Shown one piece after another: positions 21,894 to 33,948 of a DNA stretch of 64,000 nucleotides. The DNA lies in NCBI GenBank assembly GCA_032716605.1, contig CM064512.1, forward strand, positions 24,809,781 to 24,873,780, written 5' to 3'. Both the position numbers and the translations under genes were made by a program. This DNA comes from Paralithodes platypus. Lineage: Eukaryota; Arthropoda; Malacostraca; Decapoda; Lithodidae. How positions within the stretch are numbered: the first letter of the stretch is position 1; each line of letters opens with the position of its first letter. The notes under the pieces are model-generated. The model was not told the DNA's origin. It made no database searches and worked only from the letters and a program-made list of their open reading frames with translations.

Positions 21894-24800
21894 CTAATCT
21901 GCCACTTCACTGTCACTACATGATTCACTGTATGAGCCACTATCAGAATCACTGTCCTCACTTTCGCTGCTATCATCACTGTTGTTCTCTGCCTGCGGAT
22001 TTGTAGGTAGTGGTATGGATGGGGGAAGTGGGGGCTGGGTTGAACGGACAGGCAGACATAGGCCTTTACAAGATGCCATCCATGGCCGATCAGTGAGGGG
22101 TGACTTTGGAGCTGGTAATGCTTTTGCAGATATGCAAGATAGTTTGCACGCTCCAAGTGTGGACGGAGACTGTCCAAGTCAGGCACAAGTCGGATAGTGC
22201 TTTTTTTCTTCTGAGCTCTCCACTTCGCTTCCCTCGCATCTCCCAGGGTCTTGCTTTTGGTATCACCATAGACATATCGAATGACAAACCGCTCCGAATC
22301 ACGGATGACCTGTTCTGTGACTAGGAGCTGTGTACCACATGCTGCTAGCAGGTCGTGTGCCTCTTTAGACTTCTCCAGACGATCTGCGATGAGCTTCTTG
22401 CTTGCTCCATAGAAGCCAGAGTTGTGGTCACACCCAGTGAGGACATGAAGTGGTATGATGGATGCAGCCATTGCCTCACTGTACAAACATCGGGCATCGA
22501 TAAGCTGACGTTTGCGTTTCACACACAGGATTCCTGTTGTCTTCTGAGCAACATATGCCGCTTGCACGTAGTTGTCTGTGTCCTCTGTGTCAAGAACGAC
22601 AGCTGCTGTGTAGCTGTCTGACCGGAGCACACTATATATGGTGAGCATTGCCGTATCTGCCTCTGCATGGGAGCATGTGAAATGAAGTGACAAGGAATCC
22701 TAGGAACAAGGATTCCTGACAAGCTTGCCTGTGGTGAGATTCTTTGCAGTGCTGCCAACTACACAGTAGATGATCTCGGTGCTAGTTGTTGCTGCTGTTC
22801 TCTGGAATTCCGTTTGAAGAAATGCCTGAAGGCGGATTTTGTTCTCAGGTTTACCAAGGAGAGCATGGAAAACTTTACTAGAAGGAAATTTATCTTCTGT
22901 CTTCATGAAGACATTGCTGATTGGCAGGTTTTTTTGGCGCAGTATTCTCTTACTGTCCTTGATCGTGTAATTCTGATCATATGAATCATTGACGCAAATG
23001 ATGCGCTCAGCATGCTTGTGTCTCGTTAGAACGAAGTGCACCAACTTCTCTGCATAATCTCCCCAGGTATACTTGGTACCGTCTCCCTTCTCTCTGTCTT
23101 CAATGGTAGGAGTTGTTAGGCGCCAGATGAGGCCCATATCAATAATAGACGAGTATACATCAGGCTCTGGAATGACAGTCATAGTTAGTTTTTGTTGAAG
23201 CTTGCTTTTCTGTGCCTTACGGATGGTTCCATTGACGTTGAAGATGGAAAGGCACTCGGCTGTAACACGATGCTGCAGGACTTCTTGAAGTTTGAGGGCA
23301 CCACTCGTTTCAACCAGTCCGAGAACAGAGGCCAAGGCAATACGCTCCATTTCCTCAGTCTCTCCCTTCAGGTTCTCACCATCTGCTTTATTCAATTCCT
23401 GAGTTGAAAAGTTCAAACCCTTGCTACGGGGAACTCTGTCATTGAGAGACTTGGTCTTGGAATACTCTCTCATTCAAGAACTGCTTCAGTTTGCTTGTGC
23501 CATCCTCCTTTGCCGATTTCAAGTTAGCAGCGAGAGCGTCTGAGGCTAGGATTCCTGACTGTAGGGATCGAAGTGTCTTGTTTGTATAGTCAAATGGATC
23601 ACACTTGAATTTAGTGAGACATGCACTTATATCCTGTACAGCTTGTTCATCCTTCTTCATTTTACTCGACAAGCAATCAGCATGCTTCCCTTTTCCTTGT
23701 TTCTTGCGATTAGCATGGCGATGGACCTTTGTTCTCACCCGATTGATGTTATTCACATTCCGAGTGTTTGAAAGGATCTGCTTTTCATTGTTCAGAATGG
23801 CCAACCAACCAGACTTCAGCTTAGAGCCCTTATTCATTGTTGACTCTATCCATATGTCGAGGGCGACACACGAATATGGTTTTCCTGTCATTGACTGTAC
23901 AAACATACCACTCTCCATGAATGCAGCCTGATCGACAGGAAGGGTATCAAGCACTGCGGTGAAATCGGGGAGATGCCGACAATACTTGTCATTATCATAG
24001 ATTTGCATCAAAGGAAGCATGAGCTTGAGTGACGACTTGAACTTAGTCCAGTTGCTTGTTCTGATTGCATGGATATTTTGAGTTAGAACCTCAACCATTT
24101 CCATGATTGACATCCAGTATTCTGCTTGTGAGGCACCCTCAAAGTCCTTGAAGAGAGCATCAACGAGGTCCTTCAGCTCAGCATTTCTCTCTAGTTCTGC
24201 ATGTTCATCTGCAAGTTCCTGTGCATCAATCGGATGTCGAAGCTTGGCAAAGGGATGCCTTTACTTCTTCAGATAGAGGGGAATCTTCCAAACGTTTGTC
24301 TATGACATGGTGGACCAGAGTCTCGTAGAATAGTCGCAAGCAGCGAACCCCACGCTTAACATGTTTTCCACGAAGGGCCTGATCAACAGACCCGTCTGCT
24401 ATAACACCAGCTGCCACCAACACATCTGAGATGCCAGATCCCTTAAACCTCTTGTATATAGTGTAGATGAACGACATTTGGATGTGGAAGGGTGCCATGA
24501 ATGGTAAGATTTTGCTGAACAGCTCAGCATTCTCACTTTTCAATTCTAGCATGAGCACGTAGACAGGATGATCACCAACAATTATTGCAAAAGGCATCTT
24601 TTTTTCTTCAATTGATTTTGCAAGCTTACACATCACATCATTGAGAATTGTCTTACTGGGTGGGTTGGGATAGGTCATGTGGTATATTGCTTGACTCTTC
24701 TCATCTGCATTTGACATGCTGGCGTGAAACTCTGAAAACCCAGGCACAGTCTGTTCTTCTGGCTTAGGTCTCGTTCGGTCATCTTGCGCCCTGGCCAATG

Positions 24801-26300
24801 CATGGATCACACCACGAATTCTTTGCACCGATGTGTCAGGAGGAGGAGTACTTTGATCAGCTGGTGGCTTCCTGAGAGATGGTTCCCCACGCTTCGCTGT
24901 CTTGTATGGGTTGACTTTTTGCATTTCACTTCCGAGCTCTTTGAGAGTTGTCGAGAGGTTTGATGCAAAGTTGGCACCGGGAACTGGTCTATCCTCGTGA
25001 TTCTCGGAAGGAAGTTCTGTATCAAATTATTCTGGCTGCACAAACATGACATTAGTGCGGTGTGACTGGCCAACACCGGTCAGTGTGTCGCTCTTGAAGT
25101 CATCGTTGTCGACTATAGCGATAGCAGGCTTACCCTCAGCTAGTTCGAAGGGGCAATCAGATGAGCACTTGAGGTCATTGACCACCCATAAATCTCGCAG
25201 CATACGTACGTCATTGTAACTGATGCCCAGTCCATCTTTGTGCATTATGTCGACTATCTCCCTACTCTTGGTCAGTCCATGTAGCAAGACAGAGAGATTT
25301 ATCTCAAATGCAGTGCGTTTTGCAGTGATGTAGCTTGTGAGGATAGATGCAATCGATCAGATGGATGGACTGTCATCAATTGCAGACTTATTTGGGTGTT
25401 TCAGCCATGTGAGCAGCTTCAGCAGGAGCTCACTGAGGTCTTCTTCTCTCTCCAACTCGTGTATATATGGGAGCCAGGGAATAATATTTGTCCTGATGAC
25501 TTGCTCTTTGAGTCGTGCCGCAACATTCATCACCAACTGATCATTGCTGACACCCAATGAAGATATTGCCGCCTCGATGTATGTACCTGCTGCTGTTGTA
25601 TCATATACCAGTTCACTCACATTCTTTTGAATGCGTTCATGAAATCCGATGTCTTCCCCAAATTCATTGACGAGAATTTCCTTTAAGTAGCTGGATTTTA
25701 CTACTGAGTTATGTACGTGATTTGAGATAATGCGCTTATAGTCCTGCAGCAGGCCTTGCAGTGTGCGAATTTCATGGTCTTTGAAGATGACTTGACGAAT
25801 ATGATGAAAGAAGAGAGCTTGGGCCTCTCGGAGGTTTACACGCTGCAGATGTTGAGTGCTTTCATCTGAAAGGGGCTTGTGGTCGCTTACACATTTGCGC
25901 CAGCATGCACGATGGTAGCGGATTTCCAACCCAAATGCTGTTTGACTATCTGCGATGGATGCAATCAGAGTGTCAAGTCTCAATCTCATGACCTCATCTT
26001 CCAGACGGACAGTATGTAACTTGAATTTAGTCCAGGCATCTACTGTTGAAAGGAGTAAAATCTGCTTGTCACGATCACTACTCTTATATGCCCCTTTCAT
26101 GCACCACACACATAGAGTCTTATCGTGAAGGACACCCATACTGGAGCAGAGCCTTTTAGGTGCACTGGCCTCTGGGGAATGGTCTTGTTGATCTGATGCT
26201 TCATCTCTTTCAAGACGTTCCTCGGATTTGTGTTTGCGTTTTTCGGCTTGAGAGAGCTTGCACTTGCTGGATAATGATGCGTAACAAGTGCTATGTAAAT
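21894..26300 (-). pseudogene. Broken long gene with zinc-binding-like N-terminus and FEN1/XPG-like nuclease signature
   Basis: A single reading direction of about 1,470 codons with no intron inside. It is broken by in-frame stops at 25357-25359 (TGA), 25027-25029 (TAA) and 22700-22702 (TAG), and by frame shifts near 24235, 23455 and 22065. N-terminal part: CVWCMKG (about 26100) and RYHRACWRKC (about 25905), a C/H pattern suggesting metal binding. Near the C terminus: VNDSYDQN (22980), HAEADT (22660), DTEDTD (22582) and LTGCDHNSG (22430). In order and spacing these mimic the FEN1/XPG fold (EAEA, SEDMD, LLGCDYC). The end is GHGW, then PVRSTQPPLP, then an acidic Ser/Asp tail to the stop near 21894. 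It resembles an uncharacterised family I recall from aquatic invertebrates (recollection, not a search). No host partner is visible. TTATCCAG just upstream of codon ~20 could be a splice acceptor, so the true 5' end may be missing. Confidence 0.75.
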
Positions 26301-26388
26301 AATTATATAAATACATATACATTCCATAACTGTAATTATTAAAATGCGCATATAAAGCTGCTATTCTTAGGGTCCGGGACTATTGTAG

Positions 26389-26390
<2 letters not shown>

Positions 26391-26420
<30 letters not shown>

Positions 26421-26929
26421 CCCCAAGCTGCCTGGCCGAACAGCCCCAAGGCCCCGAGCAATTCCAAGGCCACAACCGAGCGCCCCCACAGAACCCTCCC
26501 TGCCGACCACAATAAAGCCTGGGTGACCGAAGCCACTCCATGGCGGGGAGCTGAGGAGGGTGCAGAAACGCCCGGGAAACCAGAGCCCCACCCAGGGCCC
26601 TGTGCCCCTCAGCAATTATGAAGAGAAAGTTGAGGGGCAAGGGAAAAATGTGACGCTTTGGCTTCCAATCTTGGTAGATTGGGAGGTCAATGCACGGAAA
26701 AGACGCCGCCACTTGAGATCCAGAAAATATATAAGTTATAGGAACAGTCAGATTAAGCTATGGGTATGGCAGAGATCGCTCAGTTCTCACTCTGATAAAC
26801 CAGCCCATCACCACATGACTAGAACCCAATCCTCTCAGCATCAGCTAGGAAAGGCCCTAGAAAGCCGCCTTTGGCGGGGGGGGGATAGCTCCCCTATTTC
26901 AACCCCTTTCGGGGTCGGGCACCCGCCCC
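26391..26929 (-). mobile_element. SINE-1 copy 1 (539 bp), with target duplication
   Basis: On the minus strand it starts GGCGGGTGCCCGACCCCG and ends in a (AAC)9 tail (plus strand (GTT)n at 26391-26417). A perfect 14-bp direct repeat, GGACTATTGTAGTT, flanks it (26377-26390, 26930-26943), the mark of target-primed insertion. It is nearly identical to 33949-34471. Internal short hairpins include CCCCGAAAGGGG. TAGCTGATGCTGAG and GGGTTCTAGTC near 26830-26850 are only weakly like pol III boxes. Overlapping ORFs (for example 26380-26712, with a poly-Q from the repeat) are not genes. Confidence 0.85.
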
Positions 26930-27123
26930 GGACTATTGTAGTTAAACGAATATGTAAATGTCAGTCTCATTTCTTTATAGTGTGTGCATGTTTTCCTGAA
27001 CATAGCTATGCATTCAAAAGGAACATGACCATAGTCCTGATGATTCCAGATATCTTGTTTATTCAATGTTGAACAATATCCTTAAAATATTCTTATTGTG
27101 TAAGTTTATGTATGTGACTGTTA

Positions 27124-27590
27124 ACACTCTCTGGTCCGACGACTTGTAGGTCATCATGATACTTTGTTTAATCATTATTGAGGACTTTGCTTGTATTTTG
27201 CCATTTTCGAGCAAAATAGTTTGTTTGTATCCTAAGCTAACAAAACACTTTTGAAGACTTCCTTCAAACTAAAACAGTCACCTAAATCTATAACATTTTC
27301 AATAGCAAATTGTTCCGGCCGAAGGCCGATTATTTTAAAGTTGCAAACTCGGTCTTCACCAAAATCCCTGCACTCTTTAACACTATCTCATCCGACATAA
27401 TGTGGGTTATTATGATATCTTGTTATATTGAGGACTTTGCTTGCTGTTGTCTTTCACGAACAATGTTTTTCCAGTTTGCCCCCTAGGCTAACGAAAACAC
27501 CTTCCCGGACTTCCTTCAAATTAATAGATGCCCATTCAGACCCCATTCGGCCGAAGACCGATTTTTTCCCAGTTACAGGCTCGCTATATA
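27124..27590. repeat. Degenerate tandem duplication, about 250-bp unit
   Basis: Two units start TTAACACTCTCTGGTCCGAC (27121) and TTAACACTATCTCATCCGAC (27377). They share GAGGACTTTGCTTG, CTAAGCTAAC/CTAGGCTAACG, GACTTCCTTCAAA and GGCCGAAGGCCGAT/GGCCGAAGACCGAT. Non-coding. Part of it recurs near 10517. Confidence 0.65.
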
Positions 27591-27794
27591 TGCAAATCAG
27601 CACCTAAGTAGGGTGAAGCCTATTATCTATGAGGTAAAATGTTTTAAAATATCTAAGGTAATGTTGTGAAACGGGGTAGGTACAAAAGACCTCCCTCGAA
27701 CTAAATATTAAAATTAACTATAGATGTCAATGCAACTGAATACGTTATGACTAACCAACTTACTGTATTATTTAACATATTATTATTTATATTT

Positions 27795-28225
27795 GTGGAT
27801 ATATTTGTGGAAGTATGTGAAAGCCGAGGTCTGAAAGTAAATGTAAATATAAACAAAGTAATGGTAGTAGAAAAAGAAGGAGTCAATGTGTGTATTGTAA
27901 GGATTAATGGAGAACAGCTTGATCTAGTAGAAACAATAATGTATCTGGGAGTCATGATTGAGAAGAAAATGTACAAGAGAAGTAGACAACAGAGTAACAC
28001 AAAGACGAAAGGTAGCTGGAGCAATGAAAGCCTTGTTTAGGATAAGAAACTTGAGTATGGAAGCAGTGAGAGTATCGCATGTGACTATGTTGGTGCCAAC
28101 ATTGATCTATAGATGTGAAACTCTGGTATGGTGTAGTGATGAACAGTCACGAGTTAGAGCAGTTGAAATAGATTTGTTAAGAAATGCGTGTGGAGTTCAA
28201 AGACTAGAACACGTAAGAGTTTGAA
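27795..28225 (+). mobile_element. LINE-B fragment (RT C-terminal region)
   Basis: Plus-strand translation in two frames gives SRGLKVNVNINKVMVVE, then YLGVMIEKK, then RKVAGAMKALFRIRNLSMEAV and YRCETLVW, then LRNACGVQRLE. Each block matches LINE-B at 31897-33234 (RRKLKVNVNKSKVMVF, YLGGRIS, RKVFGAMGSMWKTRNLRVKV, YGDETWV, LRSMCGVTRRD). A frameshift near 27990 and missing ends make it dead. Confidence 0.8.
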
Positions 28226-29022
28226 TATAAGAGAGGCATGTGGAGTTAATAAGTTGATATACCGTTTTTTATTTTTTATTTGTTTTATGTTTTGCCAGTG
28301 TAACGAAAATCCAATTTAACCCTACACAACTTTATTAAACTTTGATCACACCAAGTATTGTACATATACTGTATGTTTGTATGTATATTTAGTTTATACA
28401 CGTAAGCGGAAAGTGATTAGAATACAAAGATATATACATTAATATATAATTGTGTAAATATATAATTATCATATATTCAGAACATAAAACTCAGATCATT
28501 ATCCCGTTCAGTCGTTCAGAGTACGAAGTACAAGAACAGTGTATTAACGAGGTGCTATAATTAAGGCTATTTTATCTGGTTTTGACGCTCCAATGATGAT
28601 GGCATTCACCAACCAACCTGCAGGGAATATTACCTAATATATATTTCGTACCAGATATCTTTTGTCTTTCTCTGAATTACACCCACACCCACACACACAC
28701 GTACACACACACTCACTCTAACCTCAATTTTACATTTTAGTTACAGTTTTCTCTTCCATCTCTCTGCAGCTGACAAAACAAACCTTAATCTTCGTTGGAT
28801 GTAATGTTTATACATACTGTGTTGTATTATGTATTTATTATTCTTGTTGTTTGTTTAAGGCTTGGAGGGCTAGAGAGAAAACTAAACAAATCTCCACTTG
28901 AACATATTAAACTAGTAAGAGCTCCTTGCAGAAGTGTTAAACAAAAGAAGCTGAGGCCATTATACTCTCCCTGTCTCTCTAATGAAGCTAAGAGGGGAGT
29001 AGGAGGAAAAGGGGGGGTGGGG
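28226..29022. other. Unassigned sequence
   Basis: AT-rich with a short (CA)n near 28682-28712. No gene was recognised. Confidence 0.4.
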
Positions 29023-29030
29023 CATAGAGA

Positions 29031-29295
29031 GGGAGGCCATGTACGCAGCTCTAATACTCACCATCTTCGCATGCGTGTATATTTATGCCCTGCCCCCGAA
29101 AAATTAATATTATATTAGATTAACCTAACCTAACCTAACCTAACCTAACCTAATATATCCCTCGGAATGGATATATCAGGTTAAGTTAGGTTAGGTTAGG
29201 TTAATCTAATATAATATTTTGTTATTCGGGGGCAGGGCATAACTTCACACGCATGCGCAGATGGTGAGTTTTAGAGCTACGTACATGGCCTCACC
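29031..29295. mobile_element. Foldback element with inverted CCTAA/TTAGG arrays
   Basis: 265-bp imperfect palindrome flanked by the 8-bp direct repeat CATAGAGA (29023-29030, 29296-29303). Arm blocks GAGGCCATGTACG, AGCTCTAA, CTCACCATCT, CGCATGCG, TGCCCTGCCCCCGAA and ATATTATATTAGATTAAC pair across the centre near 29165. The inner arms hold six CCTAA units at the left and about four TTAGG units at the right, the arthropod telomere motif. The 8-bp duplication suggests a hAT-type MITE. Confidence 0.85.
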
Positions 29296-29309
29296 CATAG
29301 AGAATGAAA

Positions 29310-30236
29310 GGAAAGGGGATGAAGGGATGCCAAATCTAATGAACCTTCAAATTATCCTGAGTCAACACTTGAACGAACACACACTCACATATCCGCCAGG
29401 CACACAGACGCACACACAGTTAATATTCATAGGCCTCAATCGTCATATTTATTATTTTAATAACGTACCACACACAAAGATAACATTTAAAGTCTTAAGA
29501 GCAAAAGGAGGACCTGGATAATCACGAACATCTTTATTGTTTCAACTTCTCAAACGTCATTATCATGATTTAAAGATTGAAAACAAAATAGATATAATAT
29601 TTTTATCTAAAATTATTTACACATCTAAAAAGACAAATATTATTGTAACTAATATTTTAGTTTTACTTTACATTTCAATCAACAGCAAAATATAGAAAAT
29701 AAGCAAGTCACTCGGGGAGTATCAACTTACAATGAGCTAAAAAATATAAATTATTATGAAATTAGATTTCGTTACATAAATATCGGCAAATAAAATAACA
29801 CCCTGGGATTATCAAACAATGAAATTATAGTTCAGCTTACAATATATTAAGGGGGAATGCTGACACGGTGTAATTAAAAATATGTGTGTGCGCTTTGATG
29901 TAGAGAGCACGAAACATTAGGTCAATTATCAGTGTAACCTCTTTCTAATGATTCATTCACGCCCAAGTTATTCACATGTCAAAATGGATCACCTGTGTGT
30001 TAATAACTTTCAATGGTTAATGGTTATGACATAATAATATTATATTCTTCATCACACAAAACATTATGAAGCTCAGAACAACACAGAATTCAGCCCACCA
30101 AACTGGTCGTTAGGCCAATTGTCCTGTTCTTGGTTCACATCCTGTACGGTATATACTGATACAACTTGTGTGATGGACCTCTTCAACATGTTCAGTATGA
30201 TGACGGAGACTACAACACACACACATACACATAAAC
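29310..30236. other. Unassigned AT-rich sequence
   Basis: No coding frame with a recognisable motif. Confidence 0.4.
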
Positions 30237-30238
30237 CC

Positions 30239-30280
<42 letters not shown>
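30237..30280. repeat. (CA)n microsatellite
   Basis: About 20 CA units after CATAAACCCCATA. Confidence 0.9.
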
Positions 30281-30281
<1 letters not shown>

Positions 30282-30974
30282 TGCCGGGGGTCTATTCTGC
30301 AAACGACAGTGGATCGGCACAGATGTGGCGTTGTACATTATACACAACCCCATTCTGACCATTCATTCATATGGCAACACCTTTATTTGCCAATGTATAC
30401 TAATAGTCTTATCTTAACCAAATTGAAATTAATCCAAATTATACGATAATCACAAATATATAACAAATTAATAAAAATACAAACCCTAAGAACCATTGTA
30501 TGTACAATATGTTGACAGCCAACCAGACGTAACGCTGTTTTGCCACATGTATGATTGACCACATGTACAGACTGGGTTGTAGGACATAGATTCGCGGCCC
30601 AGCTTTGTTTATTTGAACATTCACCCCCAGTAGTAATGGGCCAGTGGAACAACACAGCTGGTAGGAAATCTGAAGCTCTCAAATGGGATGGAATTCAGAC
30701 AGCTGTTGTGTTCATACGCATCACCTTCGGTATGGTGATGTTACTCTGTAATTTATTATGGCTCTCATTAGAATATTGTATTTTGTATAATTATGAAGAA
30801 CCTATGGGGAGTCAGGTAATTATCCGATATAGTTGATAGCCTCTTAATTCCCAGAGGTCTTTCCTAATCTTAGTCAAATCTTTAAATGCCTGCTTACACT
30901 GACAATTACGCCAATTGTTTAGGAGGTTATGTATTAGACATGATCTGTATTAGTAGGCTTCAACCAACAACCCA
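30281..30974. other. Unassigned sequence
   Basis: Overlapping short frames on both strands without recognisable domains. Confidence 0.35.
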
Positions 30975-31075
30975 ACACAACCTATTTTTTTGTGGGGGAG
31001 GCACTCGCTGCAGTCAGTTATGCCTTTTGTCTCCCTCATTCACATAGGAAAAAAAACAAAAAAACAAAAAACCCA
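30975..31075 (+). mobile_element. LINE-A 3' tail only
   Basis: GGGGGAGGCACTCGCTGCAG, then CAGTTATGCCTTTTGTCTCC, then CTCATTCACATAGG and an A-rich tail. It matches the last ~90 bp of LINE-A at 56934-57010. It is an extreme 5' truncation, as left by aborted reverse transcription. Confidence 0.8.
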
Positions 31076-31473
31076 CCCCGGACGCCTCTCTTTACCCACA
31101 ATGTGTGTTCTGACCAAGCCTCCACTGGTACGGGTCGGATATTCACGTACCATTGTCTTGTTATTGTAATAGATCCAGGATGTTGCAGTGTTTGTTTGTA
31201 TCGGTAATATCAATATAGTGGAGGTGTTATGGTCGAGACGCTAACGAGTTAATTGTATACATCCCTCCTCTGGCCACTCGTATTGTTGATTTGGCTTTGC
31301 TCGTTTGATTGTCCATCTACATACCGGTACATACAGTGATATTCTGATGTTCTTAGTTTTAATTGATTAATTACTTAGAATGATAATACTATATAACTCT
31401 GAGTAAAATAACTTTCATGAGTGTTAAGGAAAAGTGTTGTGTTATTTCTCGACCATCTTGTCACTCATATACA

Positions 31474-31474
<1 letters not shown>
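31076..31474. other. Unassigned sequence
   Basis: Nothing recognised. Confidence 0.4.

Positions 31475-31523
<49 letters not shown>
31475..31523. repeat. (TA)n microsatellite
   Basis: About 24 TA units, directly abutting repeat family R. Confidence 0.95.
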
Positions 31524-31525
<2 letters not shown>

Positions 31526-31896
31526 TCAGGCCCAATCCCCATTTTGGGGGTAGCCAACTCAAGACAGAGCAAGAACAGGGAAAACACACAAACAACATAA
31601 AACAACGACATAAACACAGATAAAAAAATACAAATTCACACACATCCAGGTCACCCAGGAGAAGACCCAGAGACCAGGGTCACCAAGGTCGCTCCAGCAC
31701 TCCCCCGGCCCCCGACCATCTGGAGAGGTTCCGATCTCGGCAGGCAGACATGCAGCGGAGCCAAAGACACAAGCTCTCCCACCACACTTCCAGGTGCACC
31801 CTTCATATTAATCGTCTCCCCGGGCCAGGCGCCTGATGGACTATTATCTAGTCCAACTTGCGCCCGACCCCTTACTCCAAATGACCACGTGTTCAC
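31524..31896 (-). repeat. Dispersed repeat family R, copy 1
   Basis: Shares with 34601-35275: GACTCGAGACAGAG/AACTCAAGACAGAGC, an A-rich stretch, CACACACAT..AGGTC.CCCAG, GGAGAAGACCCA, the block around CCCCGGGCCAGGCGCCTGA and GGACTATTATCTAGTCCAAC. The minus strand has an open frame of 81 codons containing VGLDNSPSGAWPG; the other copy keeps the same peptide. It is immediately followed by the 3' end of LINE-B. It may be a SINE or the tail of a LINE. Confidence 0.65.
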
Positions 31897-33687
31897 TCAA
31901 CTATTCACAAGCATTCTCCATTCACTCCTGTCCACCACCACTTCCCCTGCCTGATCTATAGTCATTCCTCTATCATCCAAAGCTTTTCTTACACAGTCTC
32001 TCCATCTCATTGGGGGTCTTCCTGCCCTTCTATCTCCCCTTGTACCTGACTCACATATTCTCTTTGTAAGCCTTTCATCTCCCATCCGTTCAACATGACC
32101 ATACCAGCTCAACACCCTTCTGTCCACTCTGGCTGACAAATGTTCCTGTTGCCCCACTCTCCTACGTATCTCTTCATTCCTCAATCCGTCTCTACGAGTT
32201 ACTCCACACATACTCCTCAAGCAGCTCATCTCCATCACATCCAGCCCTCTTTTCTCCTTTTTCTTCAGAACCCATGTCTCATCCCCATACATCACTGTTG
32301 GCAGAACAATTCCTTGATACTGTGCACTTTTTACTTTCACTCTGAGATTTCTTGTCTTCCACATACTTCCCATTGCTCCGAAAACCTTCCTTCCTGCACA
32401 CACTCTCTGTTTTACCTCCATTTCCATACCTCCACTCCTGCTTATCCTTCCTCCTAGATATTTAAAACACTCTACTTGTTCCAATATTTCCCCATCCAGC
32501 CTCACATCTAGATTCACCCTATGCTCTCCCCTATTAAACACCATTACTTTACTTTTATTGACGTTCACCTTCAGTTTCCTCCTTCCACAAACCACACCAA
32601 ACTCTTTGACTACCCGCTGCAGTTTCTCATCAGAATCCGCCACCAATGCTGTGTCATCAGCGAACAGCAACTGATTCAACTCCCAATTTCTACCATTGTT
32701 TCCTACTAAACCCAATCCTCTTCCCATAGTTCTCCTTTTCACCTCCCTCACCACACCATCCATAAACATATTAAACAGCCATGGTGACATTACACAACCC
32801 TGTCGCAAACCTACCTTTACCTCAAACCATTCACTCAACTCACCATTTCCTACTCTCACACATGCTCTGCTCCCTTCATAAAAACTCTTAACTGCTTCTA
32901 ACAAATGTCCTCCTATTTCATAAATCCTTAACACCTTCCACATTGCTTCACGGTCCACACGATCATACGCTTTTTCCAAGTCCATAAAAGCCCAAAATAT
33001 CTCCTTATGCTTCTCTAAATACTTCTCACATAACTGTCTTACTGCAAACATCTGATCCACGCACCCTCTTCCCCTCCTAAAACCGCACTGTTCTTCACCT
33101 ATTGCAACTTCCGTACACTTTATTATCCTTTCTATCAACACCCTGCCATACAGCTTTCCAACCACTGACAATAAACTAATACCTCTATAACTTGAACACT
33201 CCTGCCGATCTCCCTTCCCCTTGTACAACGGCACAATAAATGCACTCTTCTAGTCTATTGGTACCATTGACACAGCAAAGCACACATTGAAAAGTCTCAC
33301 CAACCAATCTATTATCACATCTCCACCCTTCTTTATACACTACACGGCAATACCATCCAAACCTTCTGCTTTTCCCGCTCTCATTTATTTCACTGCTTCT
33401 TTCACCTCATTTTCCTCAATCCTTTCATTCATTCCCTGCCACCTGGGTGGCCTGGGTAACCTATCTCCATCCACCTCTGCTTCAATCACTACTTCTCTTC
33501 CATCTCTTGCATAATTTATAGCAAAGATTCAAAATACTCGGCATATCTTTTCTTCACTTCAACTGGTTCCACTAGTAATTCTCCATTTGCATCTTTTACT
33601 GACTCTTCCCTCTTGTCCTCCTTTCCTTACTTTATTTACCTTCTTCCAGAACATCTTCTTTCGTTCTTCAAAATTCTCACTCAACCT

Positions 33688-33690
<3 letters not shown>
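31897..33690 (-). mobile_element. LINE-B, RTE-like non-LTR retrotransposon, 5'-truncated
   Basis: The main frame (33234-31897, 445 codons) is a reverse transcriptase: LYKGKGDRQECSSYRGIS (domain 1), MDLEKAYDRVDR (A), GLRQGCVMSPWLFNMF (B), LLFADDTALVAD (C, FADD catalytic pair intact), KLKVNVNKSKVM (D), then ECFKYLGG (E). The C-terminal part is ARVDRRVLSWYGHVERMGDERL to RPPMRWRDCVRKAL. The frame continues upstream to about 33690 with a stop just before (VPID-stop-KSAFIV) and further stops in the finger region. No AP-endonuclease is present; the copy ends at (TA)n. RTE-like is judged from the LRQGC and YGHVERM style. The main frame is unusually intact for this window. Confidence 0.8.

Positions 33691-33752
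<62 letters not shown>
33691..33752. repeat. (TA)n microsatellite at the 5' truncation of LINE-B
   Basis: About 30 TA units starting exactly where LINE-B homology stops. Confidence 0.95.
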
Positions 33753-33758
<6 letters not shown>

Positions 33759-33896
33759 TATATTATATATTTATATATATGAATATCTGGGAAACACTTT
33801 TGTTCATTATTTCTGGATGAGATTTTTGGTAGTACTGGAACAGGAAGAGTCATCAGTAACTCGTTAGAGCAATATTAAACTAAAGTGTTAATGAAC

Positions 33897-33927
<31 letters not shown>

Positions 33928-33948
33928 GACGTTAGTATGTATGCGTGT

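Noticed and set aside
26380..26712. 110-codon frame with a poly-Gln end
   Set aside because: It lies inside SINE-1, and the Gln run is the (GTT)/(AAC) tail read in frame.
29100..29210. Telomere fusion or chromosome end
   Set aside because: CCTAA precedes TTAGG, opposite to a head-to-head fusion, and an 8-bp target duplication shows a transposon.
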